A stretch of DNA of 64,000 nucleotides from Morganella morganii (lineage in GTDB: Bacteria; Pseudomonadota; Gammaproteobacteria; Enterobacterales; Enterobacteriaceae): contig NZ_CP069157.1 in assembly GCF_019243775.1 (NCBI RefSeq), positions 1,178,001 to 1,242,000 on the forward strand, read 5' to 3'. Below, piece by piece: positions 30,593-38,649 of the stretch (position 1 is the first letter of the stretch; every line of letters begins with the position of its first letter). Below the pieces are notes generated by a model that saw only the letters and a program-made list of their open reading frames with translations, was not told the origin of the DNA and did no database searches. Position numbers and translations under genes: made by a program.

Positions 30593-31403
30593 TTATCTGC
30601 TGCTGAAAAATATTCTTATCCGGAATGCCAATGCGTTATCCGGTGCACTGATAGCCGGTTTTCCGGCAGTTACTGCCTGGCTGGGATTTATTCATGCGCT
30701 TGAGCGAAAAGTGAGGAAAAAAGGGTTTCCGTCCGTCAGGTTTAATCACACCGGTATTATCTGTCACCACTGCCATTTACAACTGTATGCCGAACCCGGC
30801 GGAGTAATATATTCCGCATTAAACAGGCGTAAACCGCCGGATAAAAAAGGCAGAAACCCATCACTGGTTGAGGAAGTGTATTGTCATCTCAATGTTTCAC
30901 TGCTTATTTGCGGCGGGAATATACAAGATAAAAATAAGGAATTCCTCACTGTGGTATCTGAAACAATAAAAATGCTGAAAATTGCCGGCGGGGATATTAC
31001 AGATTCCGGTAAACAAGAGACCGGCTCTTTTCCCGACAGTAAACCGCGATGGTGTGAATTGCGGCAATGTATTGCTTCGGGATATGCATTACTGGAGCGG
31101 CGGGATGTCATGGTCAATGCAATGAACAGCGGAATGGATGCAATGGAGGCATTACTGAAATATACCACTGCTCCCGGTTCGGTGCTGATCCCGGTCGTCA
31201 CCGGATATCAGGGACTTTCCCCGCCGGGAATAGCGAAAAATGCCAGGGCAGAAGGTATACCCCACCGTTTTGCGGAAAGTGTTATTACCTTAGGGGAATT
31301 CCGGCCGGTGGATAAATTGCGGGATCCTTCGGATATGTTGTGGCGTTATCACTATTTACCTGACGAGAACCTTTATCTGTGTCAGCAGGGAAAACACGAT
31401 TAA
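30582..31403 (+). CDS. csy2: Cas5f (Csy2), type I-F CRISPR
   Basis: From ATG 30582 after GGAGG, 273 residues: YLLLKNILIRNANALSGALI, AGFPAVTAWLGFIHALERKV, a zinc-like CHHCH, then VEEVYCHLNVSLLI, VPVVTGYQGLSPPG-like C-terminal and FAESVITLGEF ... SDMLWRYHY. These match the Csy2 pattern (N-terminal NANA, GFPxxxxFLGFxHAL; VEEGRxHLxVSL; C-terminal DLLWxYHxxP). It packs with Cas8f at the 5' end of the guide RNA. It is shorter than the usual about 320 residues. The start overlaps csy1 by 11 bases. Confidence 0.88.
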   Translation: MSINYLLLKNILIRNANALSGALIAGFPAVTAWLGFIHALERKVRKKGFPSVRFNHTGIICHHCHLQLYAEPGGVIYSALNRRKPPDKKGRNPSLVEEVYCHLNVSLLICGGNIQDKNKEFLTVVSETIKMLKIAGGDITDSGKQETGSFPDSKPRWCELRQCIASGYALLERRDVMVNAMNSGMDAMEALLKYTTAPGSVLIPVVTGYQGLSPPGIAKNARAEGIPHRFAESVITLGEFRPVDKLRDPSDMLWRYHYLPDENLYLCQQGKHD

Positions 31404-31416
31404 CGGAAAAGAGAAA

Positions 31417-32435
31417 ATGACCGGATTCAGGAATATACCGTCTGTTTTATCATTTTCAAAAAAACTGATCCCCTCTGACGGTATTTTTTCCGGAACATCA
31501 CAGCATCCGGATTCACGGGTTACTCCGCTGACAATACAGACGAGAACTGTCCGGGGAACATTTGCTTTCCGCCGGAAAAACGGGAGGGGAAATGAAAAAA
31601 TATCCGGACAGAACATTAATGATCCCAATATTCAGTCTATGGATTACTGCATGCTGGAAGCTGAACAAAATGTAATCATATTTAGCTTCTCACTGAAAAT
31701 TACCGGTGGGCTGAAATATCCTGCTGCCTGTAATAATGAAATATTCCGTCAGCGCTATCAGGCGGTAATAACGGATTATCTGGAAAGAGAGCATTGCCGT
31801 GAGCCTGCGCGGCGATATGCACATAATATTGCCTGCGGACGTTTTTTGTGGCGGAACCTGGTTGGCGCAGAGCATATTGAGGTGGTTGTGGATAATCTCA
31901 GCGCGGAAAAAAAAACAGCAGTGGATATTTGATGCACGAAAGTACAGCCTTCGTCATTTTGAGCAGACGGATAATATAGCCGGCGACCTGGGGAGACATA
32001 TTGCCGCAGCACTGAGTTGCGATGATGGTGCATTATTACTGGCTGTTTCAGCCAGAGTGATAACCGGAAAAGGGCAGGAAATTTATCCTAGTTGTGAATT
32101 TGTGATGAATAAAAGAAAAGGGGGGAGCAGCCGGATACTCTGCCATATTGACGGCACTGCGGGAATGCATTCACAAAAAATCGGCAATGCTTTGCGCTCA
32201 GTGGATACCTGGTATCCGGCCTTTTCTGATTTAACCGCAGGGGCGGGCGTTATCGCGGCCGATCCCTATGGCGCGGTCACACATCTGGGGGCAGTATTTC
32301 GTCCGCCGGGGTCAGGGCAGGATTTTTATACACTCTTTGAAAAATGGGTCAGCGGAAAAAAAACTCGCTGAACATGAAGAAAATTATGTCGTGGCAGTGT
32401 TAATTCGCGGCGGTGTTTTCGGTGGTGGAGGGTAA
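31417..32435 (+). CDS. csy3: Cas7f (Csy3), type I-F CRISPR backbone, two A-run frame breaks
   Basis: Cas7f forms the helical backbone along the guide. The start MTGFRNIPSVLSFSKKLIPS is typical. Hallmarks: VRGTFAFR, ACNNEIF, RRYAHNIACGRFLWRNLVGAEHIEV, then QQWIFDARKYSLR, GQEIYPSCEFV, GMHSQKIGNALRSVDTWYP, ADPYGAVTHLG, DFYTLFEKW and NYVVAVLIRGGVFGGGG. The frame breaks at A9 (31907-31915) and at A8 (32356-32363); removing one A at each gives a full-length protein of about 338 residues, equal to normal Csy3. The stop at 32435 lies four bases before csy4. Confidence 0.87.
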
Positions 32436-32439
32436 GCGG

Positions 32440-32997
32440 ATGCGATTTTATCAGACAATCACGATTTTGCCGGATGCACTGATATCGGCAGTATTTCTCC
32501 GCCAGCAAATCTGGCGGCAGCTTCACCTGATACTGGCAGAGAATAAAACCGGTGAAAACAGCAGTGCTGTTGCTGTCGCATTTCCGGATTACTGCCGCAA
32601 GCCGCAGACACCGGGGAACCGTCTGCGGTTGCTGGCCGGGGATTACCCTTCTCTGGCGGAATTGGGGCTCTCTGTACGGTTAGCTGCTTTTTACCCGTAT
32701 ATCCGGTTAAGCGGGATCTTACCTGTGCCGGAAAAAACGTTACCGGTCAGTTACATCCGTGAACATGTAAAAGGGTTACGCCGTTCTCAGACTGCGGGTG
32801 CCGGGCGGTTATTTATCCCGGAAACGCTGCCGTTTATCTGGACGAAATCGTTGTCAGGAGGCAGACATCACCGGCTATTTCCTTTTTTTATCCGGAAACT
32901 GGATGCAAAATCTGCCGCAGAAGGGCGGTTTACCTGTTACGGACTGAGTCATAAGAGGACTGAAAGCGGGAGGGTGGCGACAGTGCCTCACTTTTGA
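32440..32997 (+). CDS. csy4: Cas6f (Csy4) CRISPR repeat endoribonuclease
   Basis: Cas6f cuts the repeat hairpin and stays bound to it. From ATG 32440 after GGAGGG, 185 residues, the usual length. Start MRFYQTITILPD; VAVAFPDYCRKP; RRSQ in the Arg-rich helix (YIREHVKGLRRSQ); KSLSGGRHHRLF and FTCYGLS. By alignment with Pseudomonas Csy4 the catalytic His (QLHLIL), Ser (KSLSGG) and Tyr (FTCYG) are kept, so the enzyme should be active. A CRISPR repeat starts four bases after its stop. Confidence 0.9.
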   Translation: MRFYQTITILPDALISAVFLRQQIWRQLHLILAENKTGENSSAVAVAFPDYCRKPQTPGNRLRLLAGDYPSLAELGLSVRLAAFYPYIRLSGILPVPEKTLPVSYIREHVKGLRRSQTAGAGRLFIPETLPFIWTKSLSGGRHHRLFPFFIRKLDAKSAAEGRFTCYGLSHKRTESGRVATVPHF

Positions 32998-33001
32998 GGT
33001 G

Positions 33002-33029
33002 ATTTACTGCCATAACGGCAGCTCAGAAA
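33002..33029 (+). CRISPR. Solitary type I-F CRISPR repeat
   Basis: A 28-nt sequence beginning ATTTACTGCCATAACG and ending GGCAGCTCAGAAA has the type I-F repeat form: CTGCC/GGCAG stem, 5-base loop and the 8-nt handle CTCAGAAA. No second perfect copy is found at the expected 60-base spacing, so this is a one-repeat locus or the remnant of an array. Confidence 0.85.
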
Positions 33030-33052
33030 TAATTATGATAAAAAAATAATGC

Positions 33053-33100
33053 ACTGCCGGAAATGCCCCCGCACATATGCTGGCAGGGGCGGCAGCTGAC
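33053..33100 (+). repeat. Second repeat-like hairpin with expanded loop
   Basis: ACTGCCGG and, 30 bases later, CGGCAGCTGAC copy the two halves of the CRISPR repeat; the insert between them can itself pair (GCCCC with GGGGC). It may be a degenerate repeat or a terminator. The region between the two hairpins (19-23 nt) is AT-rich. Confidence 0.35.
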
Positions 33101-33507
33101 TATTGCGGAGGAAAACCGGCTGGGGCGGGAGTAGTGCTGGTGCTGTGTGAACCGGGATCAACAGCAAAGTGTATGTCGGAGGAAAACCGTTTTTTCGGTG
33201 CCAGCTCCCATACCACCCGCACCGGAAACTCACCGTATTCTGTTGGTGTACCGTGCAGAATACCGGTTCTGTCGTTAAAACTCAGGCCGATATTGCGCTG
33301 GAAATAAATACCGGGAATGGTTACTGCCCGGCCATCGTCCAGCGTTGCGGTTACCGGTGAACTGAACGATTCGGATAACCTGGCGCGGCAGATTTTGACA
33401 CGGATTGCCGGTTGTCCGGAAGGCTGAGTCATTGTTGCCGGAGCCTTACTGTCAGGTGAGGTATCTGGTGTAACCGCTGTTTTTCCGACGGACTCCGGGC
33501 TCTTCAC
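33100..33507 (-). CDS. Putative Ig-domain (He_PIG-like) small protein
   Basis: An opposing frame of 135 residues whose only normal start is a GTG (33507) or an internal ATG near 33432. The mid-part reads GIYFQRNIGLSFNDRTGILHGTPTEYGEF-PVRVVWEL, the pattern of putative Ig-like domains (GLSFD..TG.ISGTPTEAG). The N- and C-termini are Pro/Thr/Ser-rich. It ends against the second repeat-like hairpin. Such domains usually belong to larger surface proteins, so this may be a fragment; coding status is uncertain. Confidence 0.45.
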   Translation of the reverse strand: MKSPESVGKTAVTPDTSPDSKAPATMTQPSGQPAIRVKICRARLSESFSSPVTATLDDGRAVTIPGIYFQRNIGLSFNDRTGILHGTPTEYGEFPVRVVWELAPKKRFSSDIHFAVDPGSHSTSTTPAPAGFPPQ

Positions 33508-33658
33508 CGGCGCTGAAACGGCTTATGCAATGTTTTTTCATGATATTAAACAAAGATTCAGGCATCGCTGATTGTTTCTGAAATGAAGGTCGCTAAGATA
33601 GGCATTCCACTTAAGGAAAAGCGGCAGTGCGGGTAAATCTACCGGAGGAGACGGCGGA

Positions 33659-34378
33659 ATGTCGTATCGCGCATTTTTTCAGCCTGTAAAAACCCTGACA
33701 CAGGCGCAGCGTCAGGAAATGGCCTCACTCTATTTTATGTATTATACCGGCAGCGACGGTACGCAGTTTTTATCAGATCTCGATCATAAACAGGAAGTTC
33801 TGTTTCTGATGTCAGGGGATGAAATGGCCGGGTTCAGTACCCTGCAGTTTTATCCGTTCCGCGGACACCGGATTGTCTATTCCGGCGACACAATTGTGCA
33901 TCCCGCCCACTGGAAGCAGCAGACGCTGCACGGTGCCTGGCTGCGGCGTATTGCGCTTTTGCGCAGTGAATATCCCGGCGAACGGGTGTTCTGGTTCCTG
34001 CTGGTGAAGGGCGTGCGCACTTACCGGTATATGAGCACGCTGGCGCAGACCTTTTATCCGCACTGGAACGGTAATGTCAAAGAACCGGAACTGGCACGGC
34101 TGGCGGCGGAACTGGCGAAAGATAAATTCGGCTCACTCTATAACCCGGCCCGCGGCGTGGTGGAATGCCCGTCGGCGTTTGGCTATCTGAACCGCACAAT
34201 GGCAACGGTCACTGACGCGCAGCGCAGCAAACCGGATGTTGCATTTTTCCTGCACAAAAACCCGCACTATGTCTGCGGCCATGAACTGGTCTGCCTGTGT
34301 GAAGTCTCTCCTGATAATGTGGCTAAACGTTATCAGTCACTGTTTGAAGAACCCGATGTTGAGTTCTGCTATGGATAA
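33659..34378 (+). CDS. GNAT-fold acyltransferase-like protein (cluster gene 1)
   Basis: First gene of a nine-gene operon, with a GGAGGAG-rich leader. The 239-residue protein has a GNAT-like centre (EVLFLMSGDEMAGFSTLQFYP, then YSGDTIVHPAHWKQQTLHGAWLRRIALLR) but no clear acetyl-CoA P-loop. It is predicted soluble. Its 3' end overlaps the next gene by eight bases. Likely an acyl- or aminoacyl-transfer enzyme of the pathway; not proven. Confidence 0.6.
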   Translation: MSYRAFFQPVKTLTQAQRQEMASLYFMYYTGSDGTQFLSDLDHKQEVLFLMSGDEMAGFSTLQFYPFRGHRIVYSGDTIVHPAHWKQQTLHGAWLRRIALLRSEYPGERVFWFLLVKGVRTYRYMSTLAQTFYPHWNGNVKEPELARLAAELAKDKFGSLYNPARGVVECPSAFGYLNRTMATVTDAQRSKPDVAFFLHKNPHYVCGHELVCLCEVSPDNVAKRYQSLFEEPDVEFCYG

Positions 34379-35909
34379 TGCCTGGCAGCATTTCCGTGCC
34401 GGGATGCCATCTGTTGCGCCGCTGGGCTCTCTGCGCGAAAGACAGTTCCGCTGGTTATCCGCCTGTCTGGCCGCAAATGCGGCGTGTGAATACGGGCAGC
34501 GGTATCATTTTTCCGCTGTAAAATCAGTGGCGGACTATCAGCAGAACGTCCCTCTGACAACCTATTCTGACCTCAGCTCCTTTATCACCCGCATGACGGC
34601 CGGGGAAGAAAATCTGCTGTGCAGTGCACCGGTCACGGCATTTGAGCTGACCGGCGGCAGTCACAGCGGCGGCAAACTGCTGCCTTATACTTCTGCCGGG
34701 TTAACCGATTTCCGTCTTGCTGTCACCGGCTGGCTGCGGGATGTGACCCGCCGTTTTGATCTGACCTCCGGTCATGTTTACTGGGCGCTCAGCCCGGCAG
34801 TGACGCGGATGACAAAAACGCCCTGCGGTATTACTGTCGGTGGTGGTGATGCGCTCTATCTGGGGGCGGATAATCTGGCGGCATTCAGTGAATTATCGGC
34901 TGTGCCGCTGACACTGGCGCAGGTTGAGGATGCGGCAGACTGGCAGTTGCTGACCCTGATTTATCTGCTGCAATGCCCGGATTTACGTCTGATCTCCGTC
35001 TGGAGCCCGGTGTTTTTATTTCCGCTGCTCACGGCTCTTGATACCCGGCAGGCTGAGATTTCTGCACTGCTGCGCGACGGCGGGGAAATTGCCGGACATT
35101 CGCTGAGTGCTGACCCGGCGGCGCTGGTACGTTACCGGCGTTATCTGCGGGAACAGAATACCGCGCTGTTATGGCCGCAGCTGGCGCTGATCAGCTGCTG
35201 GGATCAGGCTGCGTCCGCCTCACCGGCACAGGCGCTGATGACGCGCTTTCCCGGCGTGACACTTCAGGGCAAAGGGCTGCTCTCCACCGAGGCGGTGATC
35301 ACCGTTCCGTCTGACTGCGGTGACCCGCAACTGAGTGCAGACAGTAATTTCTATGAATTCCGCCGGGATAACGGGCAGATATATTTGGCGGATGAATTGC
35401 TGTCCGGTGAAACATACAGTGTGATTGTCACCACGAATAGCGGGCTGTACCGCTATCAGACCGATGATCTGGTTCTGTGTACCGGCCACACGCCGGAAGG
35501 GCTGCCGCAGCTGCGTTTTTGCGGGCGTGAGGGTATATGCAGTGATTTGGTCGGAGAAAAACTGACCGAGTCGTTCGTTTGTGCCGGTTTACCGCCATCG
35601 CAGAATTTTGCTGTACTGGCAGCGGATGAGCAGGGCTATGTGCTGCTGCTCAGCGATACCTGCACTGAGACACAGGCACAGGCATATTGTGAGGAAACTG
35701 AGCAGTATCTGTGCACCAATCCGCAGTATCACTACGCCCGCCGTATCGGACAGCTTAAACCGCTGACATTCCTCCGCCTGCATCAGCCGGCGGAGCACTA
35801 TTTTCACCGGCAGCTTCAACGGGGAAAGCGGCTGGGGGAGATTAAAATCCCGGCATTGCTGACCTCGTCTGACTGGCGTGCCATGTTTGAGATCAGGGAG
35901 TTTCCGTGA
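34371..35909 (+). CDS. GH3-family acyl-adenylate amide synthetase (cluster gene 2)
   Basis: A 512-residue member of the GH3 adenylating family, which activates a carboxylate with ATP and joins it to an amino acid or amine. Seen: the phosphate-binding motif FELTGGSHSGGKLLPYT (about 87-103), a mid-domain FEFRR-like NFYEFRRD with YSVIVTTNSGLYRYQTDDLV (about 345-375), and a C-terminal domain ending FEIREF. The long frame upstream to 34236 is not coding; ATG 34371 overlaps the previous stop. In plants GH3 enzymes conjugate auxin or jasmonate; bacterial ones are seen in hormone and natural-product clusters. Confidence 0.82.
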   Translation: MDNAWQHFRAGMPSVAPLGSLRERQFRWLSACLAANAACEYGQRYHFSAVKSVADYQQNVPLTTYSDLSSFITRMTAGEENLLCSAPVTAFELTGGSHSGGKLLPYTSAGLTDFRLAVTGWLRDVTRRFDLTSGHVYWALSPAVTRMTKTPCGITVGGGDALYLGADNLAAFSELSAVPLTLAQVEDAADWQLLTLIYLLQCPDLRLISVWSPVFLFPLLTALDTRQAEISALLRDGGEIAGHSLSADPAALVRYRRYLREQNTALLWPQLALISCWDQAASASPAQALMTRFPGVTLQGKGLLSTEAVITVPSDCGDPQLSADSNFYEFRRDNGQIYLADELLSGETYSVIVTTNSGLYRYQTDDLVLCTGHTPEGLPQLRFCGREGICSDLVGEKLTESFVCAGLPPSQNFAVLAADEQGYVLLLSDTCTETQAQAYCEETEQYLCTNPQYHYARRIGQLKPLTFLRLHQPAEHYFHRQLQRGKRLGEIKIPALLTSSDWRAMFEIREFP

Positions 35910-37303
35910 TGACACAGACTGTTTATACGCCGCAGCGGCCGCTGGATCTGGTGCTGCTTTCACCGAAAGGGCCGCTGTACCGCAAACGGGGCGGGATTTT
36001 CAAACGCTCGCTGCGTTATCAGCCGCTGACGCTGACCACCCTTTCCGCACTGGTGCCGAAATCCCTGCCGGTTAATATCCGCCTGATTGATGAAAGTATT
36101 GAGGAACTGCCGGAGGATTTCACGGCAGATCTGGTGGCGATGACGGTGATCACGGGGAATGCGCCGCGCGCCTATGAACTGGCGGCACAGATGCGGGCGA
36201 AAAATATCCCCGTCGTGCTCGGCGGGCCGCATGTCACACTGCTGCCGCAGGAGGCGCTGCAGCACGCCGATACGGTCTGCACCGGCTATTCCGAGCAGAG
36301 CTGGCCGCAGCTTATCCGTGATTTTATGGCGGGTAATATGCAGCGTGAATACCGTCAGGGCGCGGATTTCACGCTTGATATCCCGGACTTGCCGTTTCCG
36401 GAACGCGAACGGTTTGATGCAAAGCATTTTCTCACCCAGGGGGTTTTTGAAGCGACACGCTCCTGTGCTCACAACTGTGAGTTCTGTGTTGCACCGAGTG
36501 CCTGGGGGCGTAAGCAGTTTCAGCATCCGGTGGAGTGGGTGGTTGAAGATATCCACCGTTATGTGGCGCGTACCGGTAAACGGAAAGTAATATTTGTTGA
36601 TCTGAACCTGGTGTCGGATATTGGTTATGCCAAACGGCTGTTTACCGCACTGATCCCGCTGAATATTCAGTGGTTCGGTTTATCCACCGTGCTGATAGCT
36701 CATAACCACGAACTGATGGAGCTGATGGCCCGCAGCGGCTGCAAAGGGCTGCTGCTGGGGCTGGAAACGGTCAGTGACGGCAGCCTGAAAGATGCCGGGA
36801 AGAAATTTAACGGCTCGGTGGATTATAAAGAATTGATTGGTGACCTGCACCGGCTGGGAATTGCGATTCAGGGATGTTTTGTATTCGGTCTGGATCACGA
36901 CACCACTGATGTGTTTGACCGTACGGTGGATCTGGCTATCGATGCCGGGATTGATTTACCACGTTTCTCAGTGCTGACACCGTTCCCGGGCACGTCGCTG
37001 TTTAAGCGCCTTGAGGAAGAACAGCGGATTTTAACCACGGACTGGTCGCTGTATGACGCGCAACATGTGGTATTCCGCCCGGCGCTGATGAGTGCGCATG
37101 AGCTGGAACTGGGTCACGAACGCGCCTGGAAAAAAGTGTACCGTTACCGCAGCATCGCGAAGCGGCTGTGGCAGGCGCGTAACTTTAAACCGCTGGCGCT
37201 GACGGCAAACCTGGGTTACCGCTTCTATGCGCATCACCTGCATCAGTATTACACCTGTGACTGGCCGGTTGAACACCGTCCGGCGAAGTCGGGCAGCCAC
37301 TGA
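35909..37303 (+). CDS. B12-binding-type radical SAM enzyme A (cluster gene 3)
   Basis: About 464 residues. N-terminal Rossmann-type cobalamin-binding region (PLTLTTLSALVPKSLPVNIRLIDE ... VVLGGPHVTLLPQEA) followed by a radical SAM domain with CAHNCEFC (CxxxCxxC, near residue 190) and GLETVSDGSLKDAG, then a C-terminal accessory region (FSVLTPFPGTSLF). It is paired in style with enzyme E at 44648 (both end with a YDxxHVVFxP motif). Such proteins typically transfer a methyl group or rearrange carbon skeletons. TGATG overlap with gene 2. Confidence 0.85.
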   Translation: MTQTVYTPQRPLDLVLLSPKGPLYRKRGGIFKRSLRYQPLTLTTLSALVPKSLPVNIRLIDESIEELPEDFTADLVAMTVITGNAPRAYELAAQMRAKNIPVVLGGPHVTLLPQEALQHADTVCTGYSEQSWPQLIRDFMAGNMQREYRQGADFTLDIPDLPFPERERFDAKHFLTQGVFEATRSCAHNCEFCVAPSAWGRKQFQHPVEWVVEDIHRYVARTGKRKVIFVDLNLVSDIGYAKRLFTALIPLNIQWFGLSTVLIAHNHELMELMARSGCKGLLLGLETVSDGSLKDAGKKFNGSVDYKELIGDLHRLGIAIQGCFVFGLDHDTTDVFDRTVDLAIDAGIDLPRFSVLTPFPGTSLFKRLEEEQRILTTDWSLYDAQHVVFRPALMSAHELELGHERAWKKVYRYRSIAKRLWQARNFKPLALTANLGYRFYAHHLHQYYTCDWPVEHRPAKSGSH

Positions 37304-38649
37304 TGCGGCTGACATTTATTCATCCGGCGATCGGCCACCGGCGCGGCGAAACCTATCTGCGATCCTGGCAGATGGAGCCTCTGCCGGTCGCGGCACTGAA
37401 AGGGCTGACACCGGTGGATATTGAAACACGGTTTTACGACGATCGTCTGGAGCTGATCCCGTTTGATGAACCGGCAGATCTGATCTCAATTTCAGTTGAA
37501 ACCTATACCGCGAAGCGGGCCTATCAGATAGCCAGTGAGTACAGAAAGCGCGGTGTGCCGGTGCTGATGGGCGGGTTTCACGCCACGCTGATGCCGGAGG
37601 AAGTGAAACGCTTTGCGGATGTCATTATCACCGGAGAGGCGGAATCAGTCTGGGAAACCATGATTGATGATTTACGCCACGGCACACTGCAGCGGGAATA
37701 TCACGGAACACAGACTGATCTGCGCAGTATCCGTGTTGATCGCAGCCTGTTCGCGGGAAAACGTTATCTGCCGATAGGGCTGGTGGAAACCGGGCGCGGC
37801 TGCCGTTTCCACTGTGAATTCTGTGCGGTGCAGTCGTTCTATCAGCAGCGTTACCGGCGGCGCGATCCGGATCATGTGCTGAGGGAACTGGCGGGTCTCA
37901 AAGGCACAAAAAATCTGTTTTTCTTTGTGGATGATAATTTCGCGGGCAGCCTGCGGGAAAGCCGCGAGTTTCTGCCGGCACTGGCGAAAGCCGGGATCCG
38001 CTGGGTGACCCAGATGAGTATTGATGCCGCACATGATGAGGAATTTGTCCGCGCGCTGTCACAGGCTGGTTGCCGGGGCGTGCTGATTGGCTTTGAATCC
38101 CTGAATGAAGCCAATCTGCGGCAGATGAAAAAAGGTTTTAACACCATGAAAGGCGGCTACAGTCAGGCACTGGCTAACCTGCGCCGCCATCATATCGCCG
38201 TTTACGGCACATTTGTGTTCGGCTATGACCATGATACCCCGGACTCATTCGGCGAGGCGGTGGCTTACGCCCGCGAACAGAGTATGTATATCGCGGCATT
38301 CAACCATATGACGCCGTTTCCGGGAACGCCGCTTTATGCGCGGCTGGCGCAGGAAAACCGCCTGCGCTTTGAGCACTGGTGGCTCGATGATCATTACCGT
38401 TACAACGAACTGCCGTTCAGTCCGGCACAGCTGTCTCCGGAGGCAGTAACGCAGGGGTGCCTCTCAGCAAGGAAGGCATTTTACAGTTCACGCTCGATTC
38501 TTCAGCGCAGCTGGCGTAACCGGGGCGATTTCTTTATGTTTCGTAACTATTTCCCGATTAACTGGCTGCATCACCGTGAAATCAGCTGCCGCAACGGCTA
38601 TCCGCTCGGTGATGAGAATTGGCAGGGTAAATTAGCAGAGGTTAAATGA
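37303..38649 (+). CDS. B12-binding-type radical SAM enzyme B (cluster gene 4)
   Basis: 448 residues. N-terminal region with VDIETRFYDDRLELIPFDEPADLISISVETYTAKRAY and LMGGFHATLMPEE, CRFHCEFC (near 164), FFVDDNFAGSLRESREF and GFESLNEANLRQMKKG. The YDDRLE...PADL...VETYTA block is shared with enzymes C and D, so the three are paralogues of one subfamily. TGATG overlap with gene 3. Confidence 0.85.
   Translation: MRLTFIHPAIGHRRGETYLRSWQMEPLPVAALKGLTPVDIETRFYDDRLELIPFDEPADLISISVETYTAKRAYQIASEYRKRGVPVLMGGFHATLMPEEVKRFADVIITGEAESVWETMIDDLRHGTLQREYHGTQTDLRSIRVDRSLFAGKRYLPIGLVETGRGCRFHCEFCAVQSFYQQRYRRRDPDHVLRELAGLKGTKNLFFFVDDNFAGSLRESREFLPALAKAGIRWVTQMSIDAAHDEEFVRALSQAGCRGVLIGFESLNEANLRQMKKGFNTMKGGYSQALANLRRHHIAVYGTFVFGYDHDTPDSFGEAVAYAREQSMYIAAFNHMTPFPGTPLYARLAQENRLRFEHWWLDDHYRYNELPFSPAQLSPEAVTQGCLSARKAFYSSRSILQRSWRNRGDFFMFRNYFPINWLHHREISCRNGYPLGDENWQGKLAEVK

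Noticed and set aside
29866-33029. Type I-F2 variant
   Set aside because: I-F2 lacks Cas8f and carries cas1 and cas2-3; here a short Cas8f is present and these are not.
29866-33100. Tn7-like CRISPR-associated transposon (type I-F3)
   Set aside because: Cas8f and Cas5f are separate, and no tniQ, tnsA, tnsB or tnsC is seen in the window.
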